From assembly GCA_900291925.1 (NCBI GenBank), contig UWYS01000023.1:186001-250000 (forward strand): 64,000 nt of DNA, given 5' to 3'. The notes under the pieces were generated by a model. It was not told where the DNA came from and made no database searches. It saw nothing but the letters and a program-made list of their open reading frames with translations. The stretch comes from Thecaphora thlaspeos (Eukaryota > Basidiomycota > Ustilaginomycetes > Urocystidales > Glomosporiaceae). A program made the position numbers and the translations under genes. This document shows positions 1-13,255 of the stretch, piece by piece (the first letter of the stretch is position 1; the number at the start of each line of letters is the position of its first letter).

Positions 1-642
1 CGGTGAGCGCCATCATCAGCCCCCCAAACGAGCCGTAGACGGTGACTTGATCGCTCGCCTTTTCGTCGTATCGGTAGATCTGACCGTTCGAAAAGGGGTT
101 AGCCAAAGCAATGGGCATTCGCTTTAGCATCTTGAACGTACAAAGGCTGGGGGCGTCGCCGGGGCTTGCTGGGCCTGCTGGGCCTGCATTTTGGCTCGCT
201 CGCTCACCTTGCCATACATGACATAGTCGAAGTCATCGGCAATGCCACCGTTCCCCGGCATGTCGAGCCTCCAGGCGTCGCGTTCTGCCGCTACGGCCGA
301 GGCGTCTTGGTGCCCCTCTCCCTCCTGCCCTGTTGACTTGATGGCAGAGTCCTTCTTGAGCGTTGATGCGAGCTGGAAGGTGAGCTGCCGGCCTTCGGAG
401 ACGGGCCAGATGTCGGTTGCAATGTCGATCGAGAGGTTCATGTCCAGCGAGGGCGAGGTCGCAACGATACGCGAGACTGGTACGGACGAGGCAATCGAGG
501 GGGGGGAAGAGGGTCAGTCGGGAGCCGGTAGCCAGACGCTAGAGCGGCCCCGGACGACGGACGCACCTCTGTCGAACTTCTTGCCATCTGGGTCAATCTT
601 GTCGATGACGAACTGGGTGTCGAAGATGTTTGTGGGGTCCAT
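1..642 (-). CDS. RPB8: RNA polymerase I/II/III shared subunit RPABC3 (Rpb8), 3' end outside window
   Basis: Shared small subunit of all three nuclear RNA polymerases; an OB-fold protein of about 145 residues. Three exons are visible on the minus strand: 642-567, 476-208 and 79-1, with introns 566-477 and 207-80. The joined protein opens MDPTNIFDTQFVIDKIDPDGKKFDR, with the family hallmark DPxGKKFDR. It continues with MNLSIDIATDIWPV and DDFDYVMYGKV, and ends at the window edge in YGSFGGLMMAL, equivalent to the conserved GGLLMRL strand. Splice phases agree (G|TC makes Val after the first intron). The C-terminal strands lie beyond base 1. It is divergent from the Sld3-like gene, 439 bp away. Identification is firm; the exon borders are by eye. 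Confidence 0.93.
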
Positions 643-1081
643 GGCAGGAGGCGTTGGGGGAGAGGCGAGGCTGGGGGGAGGAGGAGGAGATGGAGGAGAT
701 GGAGGAGGAGGAGGAGGAGAGGGAGGAAGTGAGAGTGGAGGTAGTGACTGGTGCCTCTCGTCGCTCTCTCGTGTCCCGAGATTCTTCTCGACGGCCTCTG
801 CTGCGACGCCTCCGCGCTCTGTTCGGAGCCGAGGCCTCGCGCGTCCGTGCGCAGGCAAAGGTGGAGACGGCCATCTCGGCACGTAGCGCCTACATCATTC
901 CTGCCCCTTTCCACCACCATCCCTACCGCCGTCTCCCCGCCACACGTGCTACGCTGTAGCGCTCCCGAAACGGTCAAGAACACCTCGACATGGCGCCGTA
1001 GCGCGCATCGGCGGCCCTGACTGCCGAAACGCTCGATGCGCACCGCACCGCAACCCACCGCCGGACATCCCCTTCGCCATC
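643..1081. promoter_or_regulatory. Divergent promoter region of RPB8 and the Sld3-like gene
   Basis: No gene is seen in this 439-bp gap between two divergently transcribed start codons. It contains a purine-rich GGAGGA tract (about 665-740) that would be a pyrimidine-rich leader for RPB8. No TATA box is evident. Confidence 0.5.
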
Positions 1082-3366
1082 ATGGCCTCCCTCAGCGAGT
1101 CCAGATGCGTTCCCTGTTCCGGCCAAGCGGTGCTTCGGCCCTTGGCAGAGATCATCCCCCCTAAATCCGCCAAGACCGCCAGCGCCCGAGATCCCAGGTC
1201 TGCCCCCCTGGTTCCAGCCACGCCACCGCTGCTGCTGGAACGTCCTCCGCATTCCGTCTGGCCAGCCGCGGACCATGCCGCAACACCACCCGGCGACGGC
1301 CTCTGGATGGTCTACAATGACGCCCTATGGCTTGGCGAGGGCCACACCTCCCTGTGCGACTTTATACAGCACGTTCAAAGGCTCGAGCTCGCCAACGAGT
1401 CAGTCATCCCTCTGCTCGTCGTGCGGCTCGCTCTCATGCTCCGTCCACGCTCCATCATACAGCGTCGTTATGACATGGAGGCTGCCAAGGTGCTTGCATC
1501 CTCCCATCTGTCTACGACCGAGCCCATGCAGCTTTACGCCGACAACGACGAGTTCCGCGCCGTACGGGCTGCTCTCAGAGGAGGTGCAGCCACAGCGGTC
1601 GCCGGCGACCTGCAGCCTAAACTCATCAAAGGAAACACAGCTGCAGCGAGCGACAATTGGCCGGAAACAGGCAGGGTGGGAGTGCCCCGCAGCATGCTCG
1701 AGCCAGGGTCCAGCCTATGCAGATGGCTCAAAGCCATCGAGAGCCGAGAGTGGGTTGGCGGTGGCAGAACTGGCTCCAGCGGCACTAGTTTTGTCCCTGT
1801 GCTGACAATGCGCGTCCTCCTCTCCCTGACAGGCTTCAGCTCCAGGTTCTCCTCACGCTCCTTCTCCTCAAGATCACGACAAAGCATAGTTCCTGCATCG
1901 AGCCGTCCAAGCGATCGCTCGAAAAGGCGCTCCTTGCGAGTTCCGCCGCTTCGGCTTCGACCACCTGCGATGCCGTCGTCTCGGACCTGACGCCCGAAGA
2001 CGCTGGAACACGCCCTAAGAAGCGGAGCCGGAAGCTTGACAGACCCAAGCGCTGGGACGCCGGTCTCGACGCGAACCTGCAAGGTGATCGCTTCCTCTGG
2101 CAGAGAAAGTTGGGCGGCAAGAAAAGCAGAGATGGAGATGTGGGAATCAACGAAACAGACGCCGTCTTGGAAATATCCTCTTCAGCCACAATCGAGCCCG
2201 AGCATCTCAACCGACGGTTCGAGGCCCTCACAGACGTGCTATGCCTCGATCAGATCACCGCCAACCTGCACCTGGAGTTGGAGAGCTTTCTGACAGATCC
2301 AGGAGACTCGGCCTCGAGCAACACAGATGCACCGCAAATAAACCTCCCCGCGAGCAGACCTGCTCTAGCTTTTGGCACGGCCGCGAGGCACAAGGAACCC
2401 GATGAGGAACTCGATGACGTCCAGTGGCTCTCCCAAAAGGTCGTAGAGCCGTGCTTTGGCGCCGTGCTGTCTCGTCAGTGTATGCTGCTCAAGGGCAAGT
2501 GCTTTGTTTCTAGCGCATCTGACGCTACACCGGCGCGACCGCGCGTCGTCAAGGCCCGATCGGGCGATTCGCTGCAGCCCACGGAGAGAGGGTCCGCGGC
2601 GACGAGAAGCGCCAACAACACAAAGGCAAGCAAGAGCCGATCGAGCGCGGCCGCCGTGTCTCGACCTCGTCTTCGAGACGCCCTGGAACAGGAGGTGGCC
2701 TCTGGCCGCCGAGTTCGTGGACAGGCGGCGGCCGACTCGCAGAGCTTCTTGAGTCGTGGACGTGAGGTCGACATGAACCGACGCTTCGCCCGAAGCGTCA
2801 GCGTCGGATCCTCGATCCTTGGCTCACATCTCGGTGACGGTGACGATGGTCGAAGCTTGACTTCTCTGATTCCGCTGACGGTGGGCGCAGCCGGCTCGCA
2901 AGCATCGGCAAGAGCCTTCATCACCGGCAAGATGGGCAAGCGGAAAAGCGAAGCGGTGAGAAGGGCGGGACCGATCGAGCCGCCGATGCTTCCGGTTCGA
3001 TCAGTCGGCGAGACGGAGGTCATGGCCGGGCAATCTCGGCAAACGCTGGTGCTGTCCACGCCCAGAAAGGCGAGAACCGTGTACCACAGGCCAACAGGCC
3101 GACCGGCTCCCTTCGCAAGCTCGGCGCGGAAAGCTTTGGAATCGTCGTCATCCTCATCGTCTACGACGATAGCCTTGGCATCGACTTTTCGTCAGACCGA
3201 ATCACAACCTGCCGTGACGGGTGGAGAGGCGGTTCCGCGACACGGTAGTGCCGCGCTTCGAACGCTGGACACAACAATGGAGGAGGCCTCGCTGCCCTCG
3301 GCGTTTCACGGTCGTTCGCCGTCACCGATTGCCGTGCTTTCGGGCTCGGCGTCAGAGGCCGAGTAA
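1082..3366 (+). CDS. Sld3-like DNA replication initiation factor
   Basis: Probable homologue of Sld3 (Treslin/TICRR functional group), which loads Cdc45 onto licensed origins after CDK phosphorylation. Two exons are inferred, 1082-1753 and about 1840-3366, giving about 732 residues. The intron (about 1754-1839) has a CTGAC branch site and joins the two frames. The second exon opens with a Leu-rich helix (LQVLLTLLLLKI), then a basic KKRSRK stretch, an LDRPKRWDAGLD segment, and DDVQWLSQKVVEPCFGAVLSRQCMLLKGKCF. The last resembles the end of the fungal Sld3 Cdc45-binding domain. The C-terminal half is long, Ser/Arg-rich and disordered with several SP/TP sites, as expected for a CDK target. The assignment rests on this helical core only. 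The splice position is uncertain because more than one acceptor keeps the frame. Confidence 0.6.
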
Positions 3367-3706
3367 CGGCCTTTGGTCACTGCATAAGTCATATATTTGC
3401 ATCCAAGCGTCGCGATAGCGGTAGCGTTGTCTCGTCTAAGATTTCGACCATCTCACGTCAAGCGCACATGCAGCGACGTAAATACGAATCTGTCATCGTC
3501 GCCCGTATGTGTGTTGAGCCATGGCGATCAGCCGCGTGGCGAGCCGTCGTGACCGGAACTATGCTCGTGGCAAAGGATGTGACTTCCCGTAGAACCATTC
3601 GTGTCTGAGTGTGCCCTTCTCCATCCACAGCTTCTTTGAGGCGTGGTAGATTGCATTGACCTCAGGATACATCAACTGGCTATAGTGTCCCGTCCTCCCG
3701 TGGCGC
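3367..3706. other. Convergent intergenic region, no gene seen
   Basis: 340 bp between the stop codons of the Sld3-like gene (+) and the glucosidase gene (-); presumably both 3' UTRs. No RNA gene or repeat was recognised. Confidence 0.6.
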
Positions 3707-6700
3707 CTATTCAAATTCGATGGTCCAGTCGTCTCGGATCAGGACGGCGGGATCCTTGATTACCAGTTCGCTGGCCTTCTTTGAGCCCGTCCCGAAGCCG
3801 AAGCTGCCGCCCCCCTTGCCTAAAGCAGAATTGCCCGCCTTCCACATCCACTCCACTTCATGCTCGTCGTCTGTGGCTCCACGAATCCGAATCGAACTGG
3901 GCTCCTTGTCCAGGCCCAGCACCACGAGCTTCTCGATCCGGACATCGCGGATCGATTCGGCGAAGCGGTTCCCGGCAGCATAAGGGAGAACGTGCTTGGT
4001 GTCGGCGACGACGAGATCGGCCGAGGCAGCCTTGAGCTGGGCCTCGTCGACGCTTTGCAGCGCATGTCTGCCGGTCGTAACGTCGGTCGACCAGCGGAAA
4101 CGTCGCCACACGAAGTCGCCGTTCTCGTAATCATAGGTCTGACCATCGTCAAGGTACAGCGAGCCTTGCGCGCGCAGTCGTTGGTTCTCCTCGAGCGGCG
4201 AGCTCTCGGGCTTGTCGAGGGCTACGATGAGCGTAAAAGGATCGCGTCGATCGAGCTCGGCAGCACGTCGCGCCCTCTCGCGCAGCGGTAGGATGGAACC
4301 TCCGCGATGCAGGACCGGCATCTGTTCCGTCAGCGGTGCCGGCACTGTGACCATCCTGCCGCCGGCCGAGCCCTGGTAGACGTCGTGGGTGAAATAGTTG
4401 TAGTAGGGCTTGTCCTCGGCTAGGTAGACATCGACGCGGTCAACGTCCTGCTTCACCGCGGGTTTCACCAAGAGGCCGGTTTCGCCGATGTAGTACTGGT
4501 CGTCAATGCCGAAGCCATCGACGTCACGAGGGAACATCAAGTACTGCGGGCGCAGGACGGGCAGTCCCGACACGGCCGAGTCCTTGAAGGCGGTGTACCA
4601 CGCCGGCAGCATTCGATAGCGGATTTTGACGAGCTCGCGCACGGCGCTACGGAGAGGCTCGTCAAGGAGGTAAGGCTCGCGTCGCTTGGTGTCAATGTGA
4701 GCGTGGGCCCGGAAGAACGGCTCAAAGATCCCGGCCTGATACCACCTGACCAGCATGTCCGGCGCGGGATTGCCAAAGAAGCCTCCGATGTCGGCTCCGC
4801 AGAAGCTCATGCCTCCGATGTTGTTGGCTAGGATCATCGGCACGCTGAGCGCTAGATGTTCCCAGGTGCCTAGATTGTCTCCGGTCCAGACCGCGCCATA
4901 CTTCTGGGTGCCGACCCACCACGATCGCGCGAGTACAAACGGCCGGCGGGCCTCGCCACCGCCCAGCGAAGCCGGGACCTCCAGCTCCCGGTCGCGGAGG
5001 CCCCTCGCCGTCTGGTTCTGGAACAGGACGCCGTTGATGTTATGCAGGTCGCGGTGCTCCCAACCGCCCGCATGGATCACGTCCTTCGGCGACGTGACTT
5101 CGGGTCCGTTGAAAATGGCCGGCTCGTTCATGTCGTTCCAGATAAAGACATTGCGGGCGTTAGCCCGAATCTTGCCCGTCAGCTTGTTTCCGGCGAGCGA
5201 GAACTGGTCCGCCCACCACTTCCAACTGGCGGGCTCGAACATGTCGAGCCAGCTGGCGCTTCCGCTCCAGCACCAGCCCTCGTACTCTCCGGCGCCGTTC
5301 GAGTCCTTGACCAGAAGCTTCTGGTCCTGCGCCTCGGCGTAGAGCCAGTAGTCGCGCGTCCGCTTGAGATGCGGGTCGACGATGATGACGAGCTGATTGA
5401 TGACGAGAAGAACGCATCTGCACATGTCAGGCTCGCCGATCCACCCACCCGTCTCGCTGCCTTCCGATACTACCTACCTTACGTCCCCGATCGTCTAGAG
5501 CCTTTACCATGTCTTCGGGATCTTTGAAGGCCTTCTCGTCCCACACGCCGTACATGTGATCCTTGCTGTACTCGATGTCAAGCCACATCACATCCATGGG
5601 GATCTGCAGGCGGAGCAAGAGGAGAGCCAGTGTTCATGGTCAGCGGTCAGCACGATTGGTGAGGAAAGGCACACCTAATCGGTCCTTTCGAAGACAATCG
5701 CGCACTCACGTCCTCCTCGTCGAAACGCTGACTGACATCCTTGACGTCGCCGTCGGTCAGGTAGTTCCATCTGCACTGGTGGTAGCCGATCGCAAAGTAC
5801 TGCGGAAGCGCGGTACGTCCGACAAGCTTGGTGAATTGGGCCATGTTTGTGCGAGCATCGGCGGAGGTGAAGAGGAAGAGGTCGAGGATGCCCGACTCCG
5901 AGAAGAAGTGCGCGTGCGACGTGGTTGCAGAGGGCGATGCACGGGTCTTGTGGATGTCGATCCAGGTCTCTGAGCCGCTGAGCCAGAAGACACTGACTGA
6001 GCCTCCTTCGCGCTGGGCATGAAGGACGGGCACACTGCCATACAAGCTCATTGGAGAGTCGTGGTCGTATTCAAAGACGTCGGTGTTCATGAGACGGTAA
6101 GGTTCCTCGAAGCGACCAGCCTCATCGTCCGATATCGGCGAGCCGACAGGCTTTCGGGTCGACCGCAGTGAGAGAGGAGATGCGTGCTCCGGAAGTCCGA
6201 AGAGGTGCGAGTAGCCTGGGAAGGTGAAGTCGAGCGCGAGTCCTTCGGGGCCCTTTGGCTTCGAATCCTTGCGTCCGGCCCAGGTCTCTTCCCACTCGCC
6301 CGCATCCTCTTCCTCGAAGCCGGCCCACTGCGAAACGAGCTGCTCGTCAAGGTCCGACGCCTGAGACGACGAGAGGAGGGAACGCTTCTTGGCATTCAAG
6401 ACGATCTGCTGCGGCTCCTCGGAGCTGCCTTCAATCTTGACCGTCGGAAAGGTCTCGGGCTTCTGGCGAAAATGCTCCATGTGCAACAGTCCACGTTCGT
6501 TGAGCACGATCTGGACCTCTCCGTGCCTCAGCACCTCGACCTTTATCGGGCTGTGGTGCACGCGGACGGACCGACTTAGGCCCGGCCCGTAGCGAACTTC
6601 GGTCGTGCCGGCGACTGGATCGACATCGACGGCTGTCTCGCCGTCGCCGTTGGCAAGCTGTGGCATATGGTCGATGCCCCAAACATGAGCCTCGTCGTAG

Positions 6701-7080
6701 CGCTTCCAGCCGCCGAAGCGATCGCCGACTTGGTCCATCTGGACACGAGCGCTTCCATCGCGGAAGAAGGTGAACCAGAGCTCGAAGTCGATGTCGGGGT
6801 AGAGGGCCGAGCGCAATGGCGTGGATAGCCGCGCTTTGTCCAGGTCGAACAAAGGAGGCTGCTGAGCCGGAGGCAGCAGCGAGTAGGGAGAGGTGAAGCG
6901 TCGTCCCGTGTCCTTGTGCCACTGTTCTACGTAGCTAGACTGGCGTCGAAACCTGCGGCAGAAGGATGAATCCTTGCACTTCTTGAAGTCGCCCGACCTC
7001 ACTGCAGAGATCCCTGGGGCCTCGCCGAGGATGCAGAGCAGGCTAAAAAGGACAGCGAGCGCCAGGGAAATGCGCAGCAT
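3707..7080 (-). CDS. ROT2: Glucosidase II alpha subunit (GH31)
   Basis: ER enzyme that trims the two inner alpha-1,3-glucoses from N-glycans during glycoprotein folding control. Three exons: 7080-5710, 5603-5478 and 5392-3707, all phase 0, giving about 1060 residues (yeast and human forms are about 950). A signal peptide is clear (MLRISLALAVLFSLLCILG). The N-terminal galactose-mutarotase-like region is followed by the GH31 barrel: FAIGYHQCRWNY, then IPMDVMWLDIEY, then IIVDPHLK. The nucleophile Asp is in FIWNDMNEPAIF (about residue 586), followed by GAVWTGDN and GADIGGFFGNP. The start is the Met immediately before the signal peptide, although the frame is open further upstream. The neighbouring ABC gene is on the same strand, 237 bp upstream. 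The extra length lies partly in the acidic linker around residues 240-300. Confidence 0.93.
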
Positions 7081-7317
7081 CTTGCGAGCCTGTCTGTAGT
7101 GGGGGCCGATGAAGAGATGTAGAGAGTGTAGTAGTGGAGAAAAAGGATACACGGAAATCGTGGCGCCGAGGCAGAGAATGAGCGCGAGATGAGGTGGCAC
7201 GGCTCTTGTTCCCTCGAGAGCCGTGCAGAGTGGGTCCGTGCGCAAGATACAAAGCTCCGTAGCCAAGTGTACAACACCGTACCTCTACCTCTATTCACGA
7301 TTAAATATTGCACGCAG

Positions 7318-9606
7318 CTAGACATGCTCCTCCACTACTCCGTCCTTCAGCCTGACGAGCCGGCCAAACCGCCTCGGCCACTCGCTCTCGTAATGGCTCA
7401 CAAGGACAACCGCCGCGCGCTGCCGTTCTTCGACGTCCTTATGCTTTTCCTGGTCCGTCTCTCCGACGGCCCAGCGGTCGGTGCCACCGGTCGCGGTGCT
7501 ATCGTCAAGGAACTGTCTGACCCTTTCTACCTGCCTTGCGTCCATACCTTGGAAGGGCTCGTCGAGTACCAGTAGCTGTGGGCCGTTGACCATCGCTCGC
7601 AGGAACAAGACGACCGCCTGAGAGCCGTGACTCAGCTCTGCAAAGCCGCGTGATGAGACAGCGCGGACTTCCGCTTCGCTCAGAGGCTCATCGTGCTGGC
7701 CGTCGGAGGATTTCACCAGATCGGCAAAGTGAGCGAGCAGGCCCCAGACTCTCTTCTTCTGAGCCTCGTCGTACGACCTGCGCGCAAAGACGTTGCTAAA
7801 GCCAGAGGCGATCACCTCTCCCACCGTCAGCCCTCCCCTCTCGGCGGATTTGCGCGGAAAGGCATTGAACAGCTCGGGCGATAAATGTCCGATCCTCCTG
7901 CCCAGCAGTAGCCTCGCATTGAGCGGCTCGTCCCTGGCCTTCCCGAAGAGAGAGAGCTGGTCTCAGGGGCAGGAGAACGACTGAGGGTGGTCGCCCAAGA
8001 TCAAGGCCAAGAGGGTCGTTTTCCCCGAGCCATTATCGCCAGCGAGGACGATACGGTCTCCTGGATAGATCTGCAGATTAATCGAGTCAAGCACCCTCTT
8101 ATCCCCGTAGGTCACCGAGACTCTGTTCATGCTGATCACTGGAGGCTTTTGTTCGTTGCCTCGGCCGAAACCTTTAGCGGCGTTGTTGAGCAAAAGCCTG
8201 TAGCCGCTCTGTCCGCTCGAAACGTGTTGCGAACGGTTCTCGCCGCTGTCGCTCGGCGGTATGAGTGGTTCTCCGGGGTTTATCACGGGCGGCCTCGGCC
8301 CAAGTTGCGTGATGGCACCGGCCTCGTCCAGGCGCAAGACGTGCGTGACGAGCTCTGGGACCTCGTCTTGCTCCCTTAGCACTAACACCACTCGAGGCCT
8401 ACGTTGGGCATGGAGGCGGCTGAAAAGTTGCGAAAGCTTGAGGCGAGTGTCAGCGTCGATGCCCGAGTAAGGCTCCTCGAGCACGACCATCTCGGCACCG
8501 CTGATGAGCGACGAGAGGATCCTGGCCCGTCGGGTCTGACCATTGGATAGCGCGATTACCGGCCGGTGCAGCAGCTGATGGTCCATCAGCAAGAGAGGAG
8601 CCATCTCCCGTATGGTGCGGTCTGCCTCCAACGCTCGATGCCTCGCCGTCAGCCTTGCCTGCTCGCTTGGCCACTTGAGCAGGCCAACAGTCCCCTCTGC
8701 CGCAGCGGTGCTCACGAGGGGATCCGAGAGCATTCTTTGCGCTGCCACCAGGCCAACGGAAACGCCCAGAAGATCCATCAGACGCTCGTAGAGCGTGACA
8801 CGGTCCTCGTCTCGGATGGCTCCGTATCTAGCGCTGTAGTTTGTGAATTCGCCCGCCAAAGGACTGAAACGTCCACCCATCTGAGTAGCAAATGAGACAT
8901 GAGCAATAGCGCTGGATGGTGGCTCGCGGAGCCTGTCAGCGACATCGCCGGACTCTGCCTGGAGGAAAGGATGGACGTTGGGATGGTAGGAGGTCTCCTG
9001 ATTCCGATCGAGGTACGTAGCAGACGCGGCATTCGGAAGGCTTCTGGGCCTCGATCTCCCCAGGATGACCTGTGACGGCGTTGAGACGACCGGGCGAACG
9101 GGCAATGACATTCATGTCAGCGGCGAGCACTGTGACTGCTCTTGCCGAATAGAACGGGAGTCTGCTCTTGCCGAACAGAACGGGAGTCGTTCCCTGCCAC
9201 GCGTACCTACATCGATGATCTCCCGTCGTGCTCTCCCGCCTCGTTCGCTCGCCGGTCCGATGACGGCCCAGCACTCTTGCTCTCCCAAGTCGTTTATGGT
9301 CCAGTTCAAGGACGCACCCCTTGGCGCGCTCGGATTTGCTGGGTCCGTCCGGACATTCTGCAGCCAAGCGTTGCGAAGTCGAAGGAGCGGCGGGGACGAT
9401 CGAGAAGCTGTGGCAACTTCAGTGGAAGCGTGAGGGCTACGGGGCCATGTGGGTCCGCAGTGACTGGAGCGCGAGCGTAAGTTGCGATGTGTCGGTCCCG
9501 CAATGAGTGGGCGCAGGTTGCCGTGCGAGAGCCCGCGTGCGGCCCAAAGCCTGGCCGTTGCCAAGCAGGAGTTGGACGATGGTTTGAAGCGCAGGATGGC
9601 TGGCAT
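7318..9606 (-). pseudogene. Twin-ABC ATPase, ModF/YDR061W-like, interrupted by an in-frame TGA
   Basis: Soluble protein with two nucleotide-binding domains and no membrane span, like bacterial ModF and yeast YDR061W; its function is not established. Exon 1 is 9606-9211 and exon 2 starts at 9069. The N-terminus is Arg/Ser-rich like a mitochondrial presequence (MPAILRFKPSSN). NBD1 has WAVIGPASERGGRA where Walker A should be (no Lys), signature LSNGQ, and Walker B MVVLEEP. NBD2 has a perfect Walker A (GDNGSGKTT), then HPQSF, signature LSHGS, Walker B LLVLDEP and switch SHYE. A TGA at 7965-7963 lies between Walker A and the signature of NBD2. The same frame continues cleanly on both sides of it for hundreds of bases. 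No plausible intron removes it. This is either a real nonsense mutation, readthrough, or a base-call error. Confidence 0.75.
9070..9210 (-). other. ABC-gene intron containing a 26-bp tandem duplication
   Basis: The 141-nt intron has donor GTAGGT and acceptor CACAG. Two head-to-tail 26-bp copies occupy 9136-9161 and 9162-9187 and differ at one base. The unit starts CTGCTCTTGCCGAA. Confidence 0.7.
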
Positions 9607-10124
9607 GACCTTGCCGGTTCCTGGCGCGGAGACCTTGTATGGATGTTGAGGGTGGCGGCGCGGGTGGAAGAGAGGAAGATGGTGTCGAGATTGGGCGATC
9701 CGTCGGTTGAGCTCGGCCGACTGCCGGTTAACCAAGACGTGGAACTGGCCCGCCCACGTCTGACACCCTCGCCCTGGCACGCCTCGACAATCGTCTCAGC
9801 TCGATGGCACGACGCTTGAACAATACTCATGCTCAATGGCTACGCTACAGAGGCGGCACACCAACACGAGGCTGTGTCCACGCCTCAGCCGGGTCGGGAG
9901 CGAAGCAGTCCGCCGGGACGATAAAACCAGTAGCTCCTGGTGCAACGCATGCTAGAATCATGTCTTGTATGCAGAGCGCCGCGCGGGACATTGGGGAGGT
10001 GATGTCAACCATTACAACGAGATCAAATGAGGAGAGGCCGCTGACGGGTAGATAAAGGTAAGAAGACGTTTCGACGAGAGGGCCAGACGGCTCGTGCTTG
10101 TCGCGAGGCGGGAGCGCACAGGCG
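9607..10124. other. Intergenic region, no gene seen
   Basis: 518 bp between the ABC start and the VPS68 stop; both genes are on the minus strand. The reading frames here lack family similarity and conventional coding character. Confidence 0.5.
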
Positions 10125-10727
10125 CTAGAGGGTAAGGTTGTACTCGAAGTCGCTCTCGGTGTTCTGGCTGATCCATAGCAGCACGGTGCTGAGCATGATG
10201 CCAGCATTTTGAACGACGTTTGCAACGCCATAATACTCGAACCCTTGGGGCAGGTCGGCGACGAGGTACTTGACGGTGAGGACCGTGATGGAGCCAGCCA
10301 GCCCGCCGGCGAGGAGGGCGAAGCCGACAAAGAGGAAAAGCCTGGCGCGCCACTGGATACTGTCGCCGGAGAAGCCGCCGCCGGAACCGCCGCCAAAGGA
10401 AAAGGTGCCGCCGGCCTCTGTGAGGTGCTGCTTGTCGATGAGGTTGACGACGACCATGCCGATTGTGGCGCAAAGGCCGGGCACCCAGTCTGCAAAGGTG
10501 ATGTGGGTTGCGGGCGGCTCAAAGGGGAGCGAGGGATCGCGCGGGGGCTTGAGGGTGAGCGACGAGATGATGCAGGCGTCGAGGAAGAACCACCAGCCGA
10601 GAGCGAAGAGAGCGCCGGAGAGGTAGATGCCGAGGGAGCGCTTGTTCGTCTGCATGAAGACGAGCAGCTGTGGCATGGGCAAGAGACATACCCGACGTGG
10701 GTCGTAGGAACGCCTTGGAAGCGACAT
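10125..10727 (-). CDS. VPS68: Vacuolar protein sorting protein Vps68 / TMEM50 family
   Basis: Small four-span membrane protein (200 residues) of the UPF0220/TMEM50 family. Yeast Vps68 acts with Vps55 in endosome-to-vacuole traffic. Hydrophobic spans are visible at SLGIYLSGALFALGWWFFLDA, GLCATIGMVVVNLI, LFLFVGFALLAGGLAGSITVL and AGIMLSTVLLWIS. The family-typical FADWVPG, WRARLFLFVGFALLAGG and C-terminal FEYNLTL motifs are present. A Gly-rich loop (GGGSGGGFSG) lies between spans 2 and 3. One exon is sufficient. A 24-nt stretch starting GTATGT and ending CCACAG near the start is in frame and most simply coding. It shares a 543-bp divergent promoter region with the PKA gene. Confidence 0.92.
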   Translation of the reverse strand: MSLPRRSYDPRRVCLLPMPQLLVFMQTNKRSLGIYLSGALFALGWWFFLDACIISSLTLKPPRDPSLPFEPPATHITFADWVPGLCATIGMVVVNLIDKQHLTEAGGTFSFGGGSGGGFSGDSIQWRARLFLFVGFALLAGGLAGSITVLTVKYLVADLPQGFEYYGVANVVQNAGIMLSTVLLWISQNTESDFEYNLTL

Positions 10728-11270
10728 GGCAGGAGCGTGGCGGTGACTAGAGTGTGGGTTTGCGGAGGAGGTGAGTGCAGGAGAGCGGGCGAGGAGGTGT
10801 GGACTCAGGGTGCTGATGGAATGGCTGGGTAGAGCGATGCCTGTATGTGCCGACGAGGGGTTATTCCAGGGCGCAGAGTTCCACAGGCTGTAAGAGATTG
10901 ATTGCACCGATGGCAGTCGTTGTGGTGGTGGCGGTAGCGGTGATGATGGCGTTTGACGATGGGCGGTCGGCGGTTGGCGGTGGCGATGTCGAGGACGAAG
11001 GTCAGGATGCTGGGAATGCCGAGGTGACGACGCTGGCTCGAGCGCGGTGTGAGATGTGGAAAGGGGTGATCGCGCGATGTGCGCTCTGTCGGGCGAGAGA
11101 GCAGGAAGGGTGTGCTGATGAGTGTAGCTCTCACGCGCCACACCACGCAGGTGTGCGGGTGCGGGTAAAGGCGGCTCACCATTACCTTTAAACGCACGGC
11201 TTCTTCACCTCGCACATCGCCCATCAAAGCTCGTCACACCAGCGTCAACACCAACACTGGCCACATCGTC
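10728..11270. promoter_or_regulatory. Divergent promoter region of VPS68 and PKA catalytic subunit
   Basis: 543 bp between two divergent start codons. It is CA/GT-rich with short ACC/GGT repeats and no gene. No recognised regulator site can be assigned. Confidence 0.5.

Positions 11271-13255
<1,985 letters not shown>

Noticed and set aside
7940..7990. A roughly 25-nt intron to remove the TGA in the ABC gene
   Set aside because: The only GT..AG pair nearby is 25 nt long, has a poor donor and would shift the frame; it does not rescue the protein.
10661..10686. 24-nt segment in VPS68 with perfect GTATGT..CACAG ends, a possible mini-intron
   Set aside because: It is far below known fungal intron sizes, lacks a branch site, is in frame, and its residues fit the family N-terminus.
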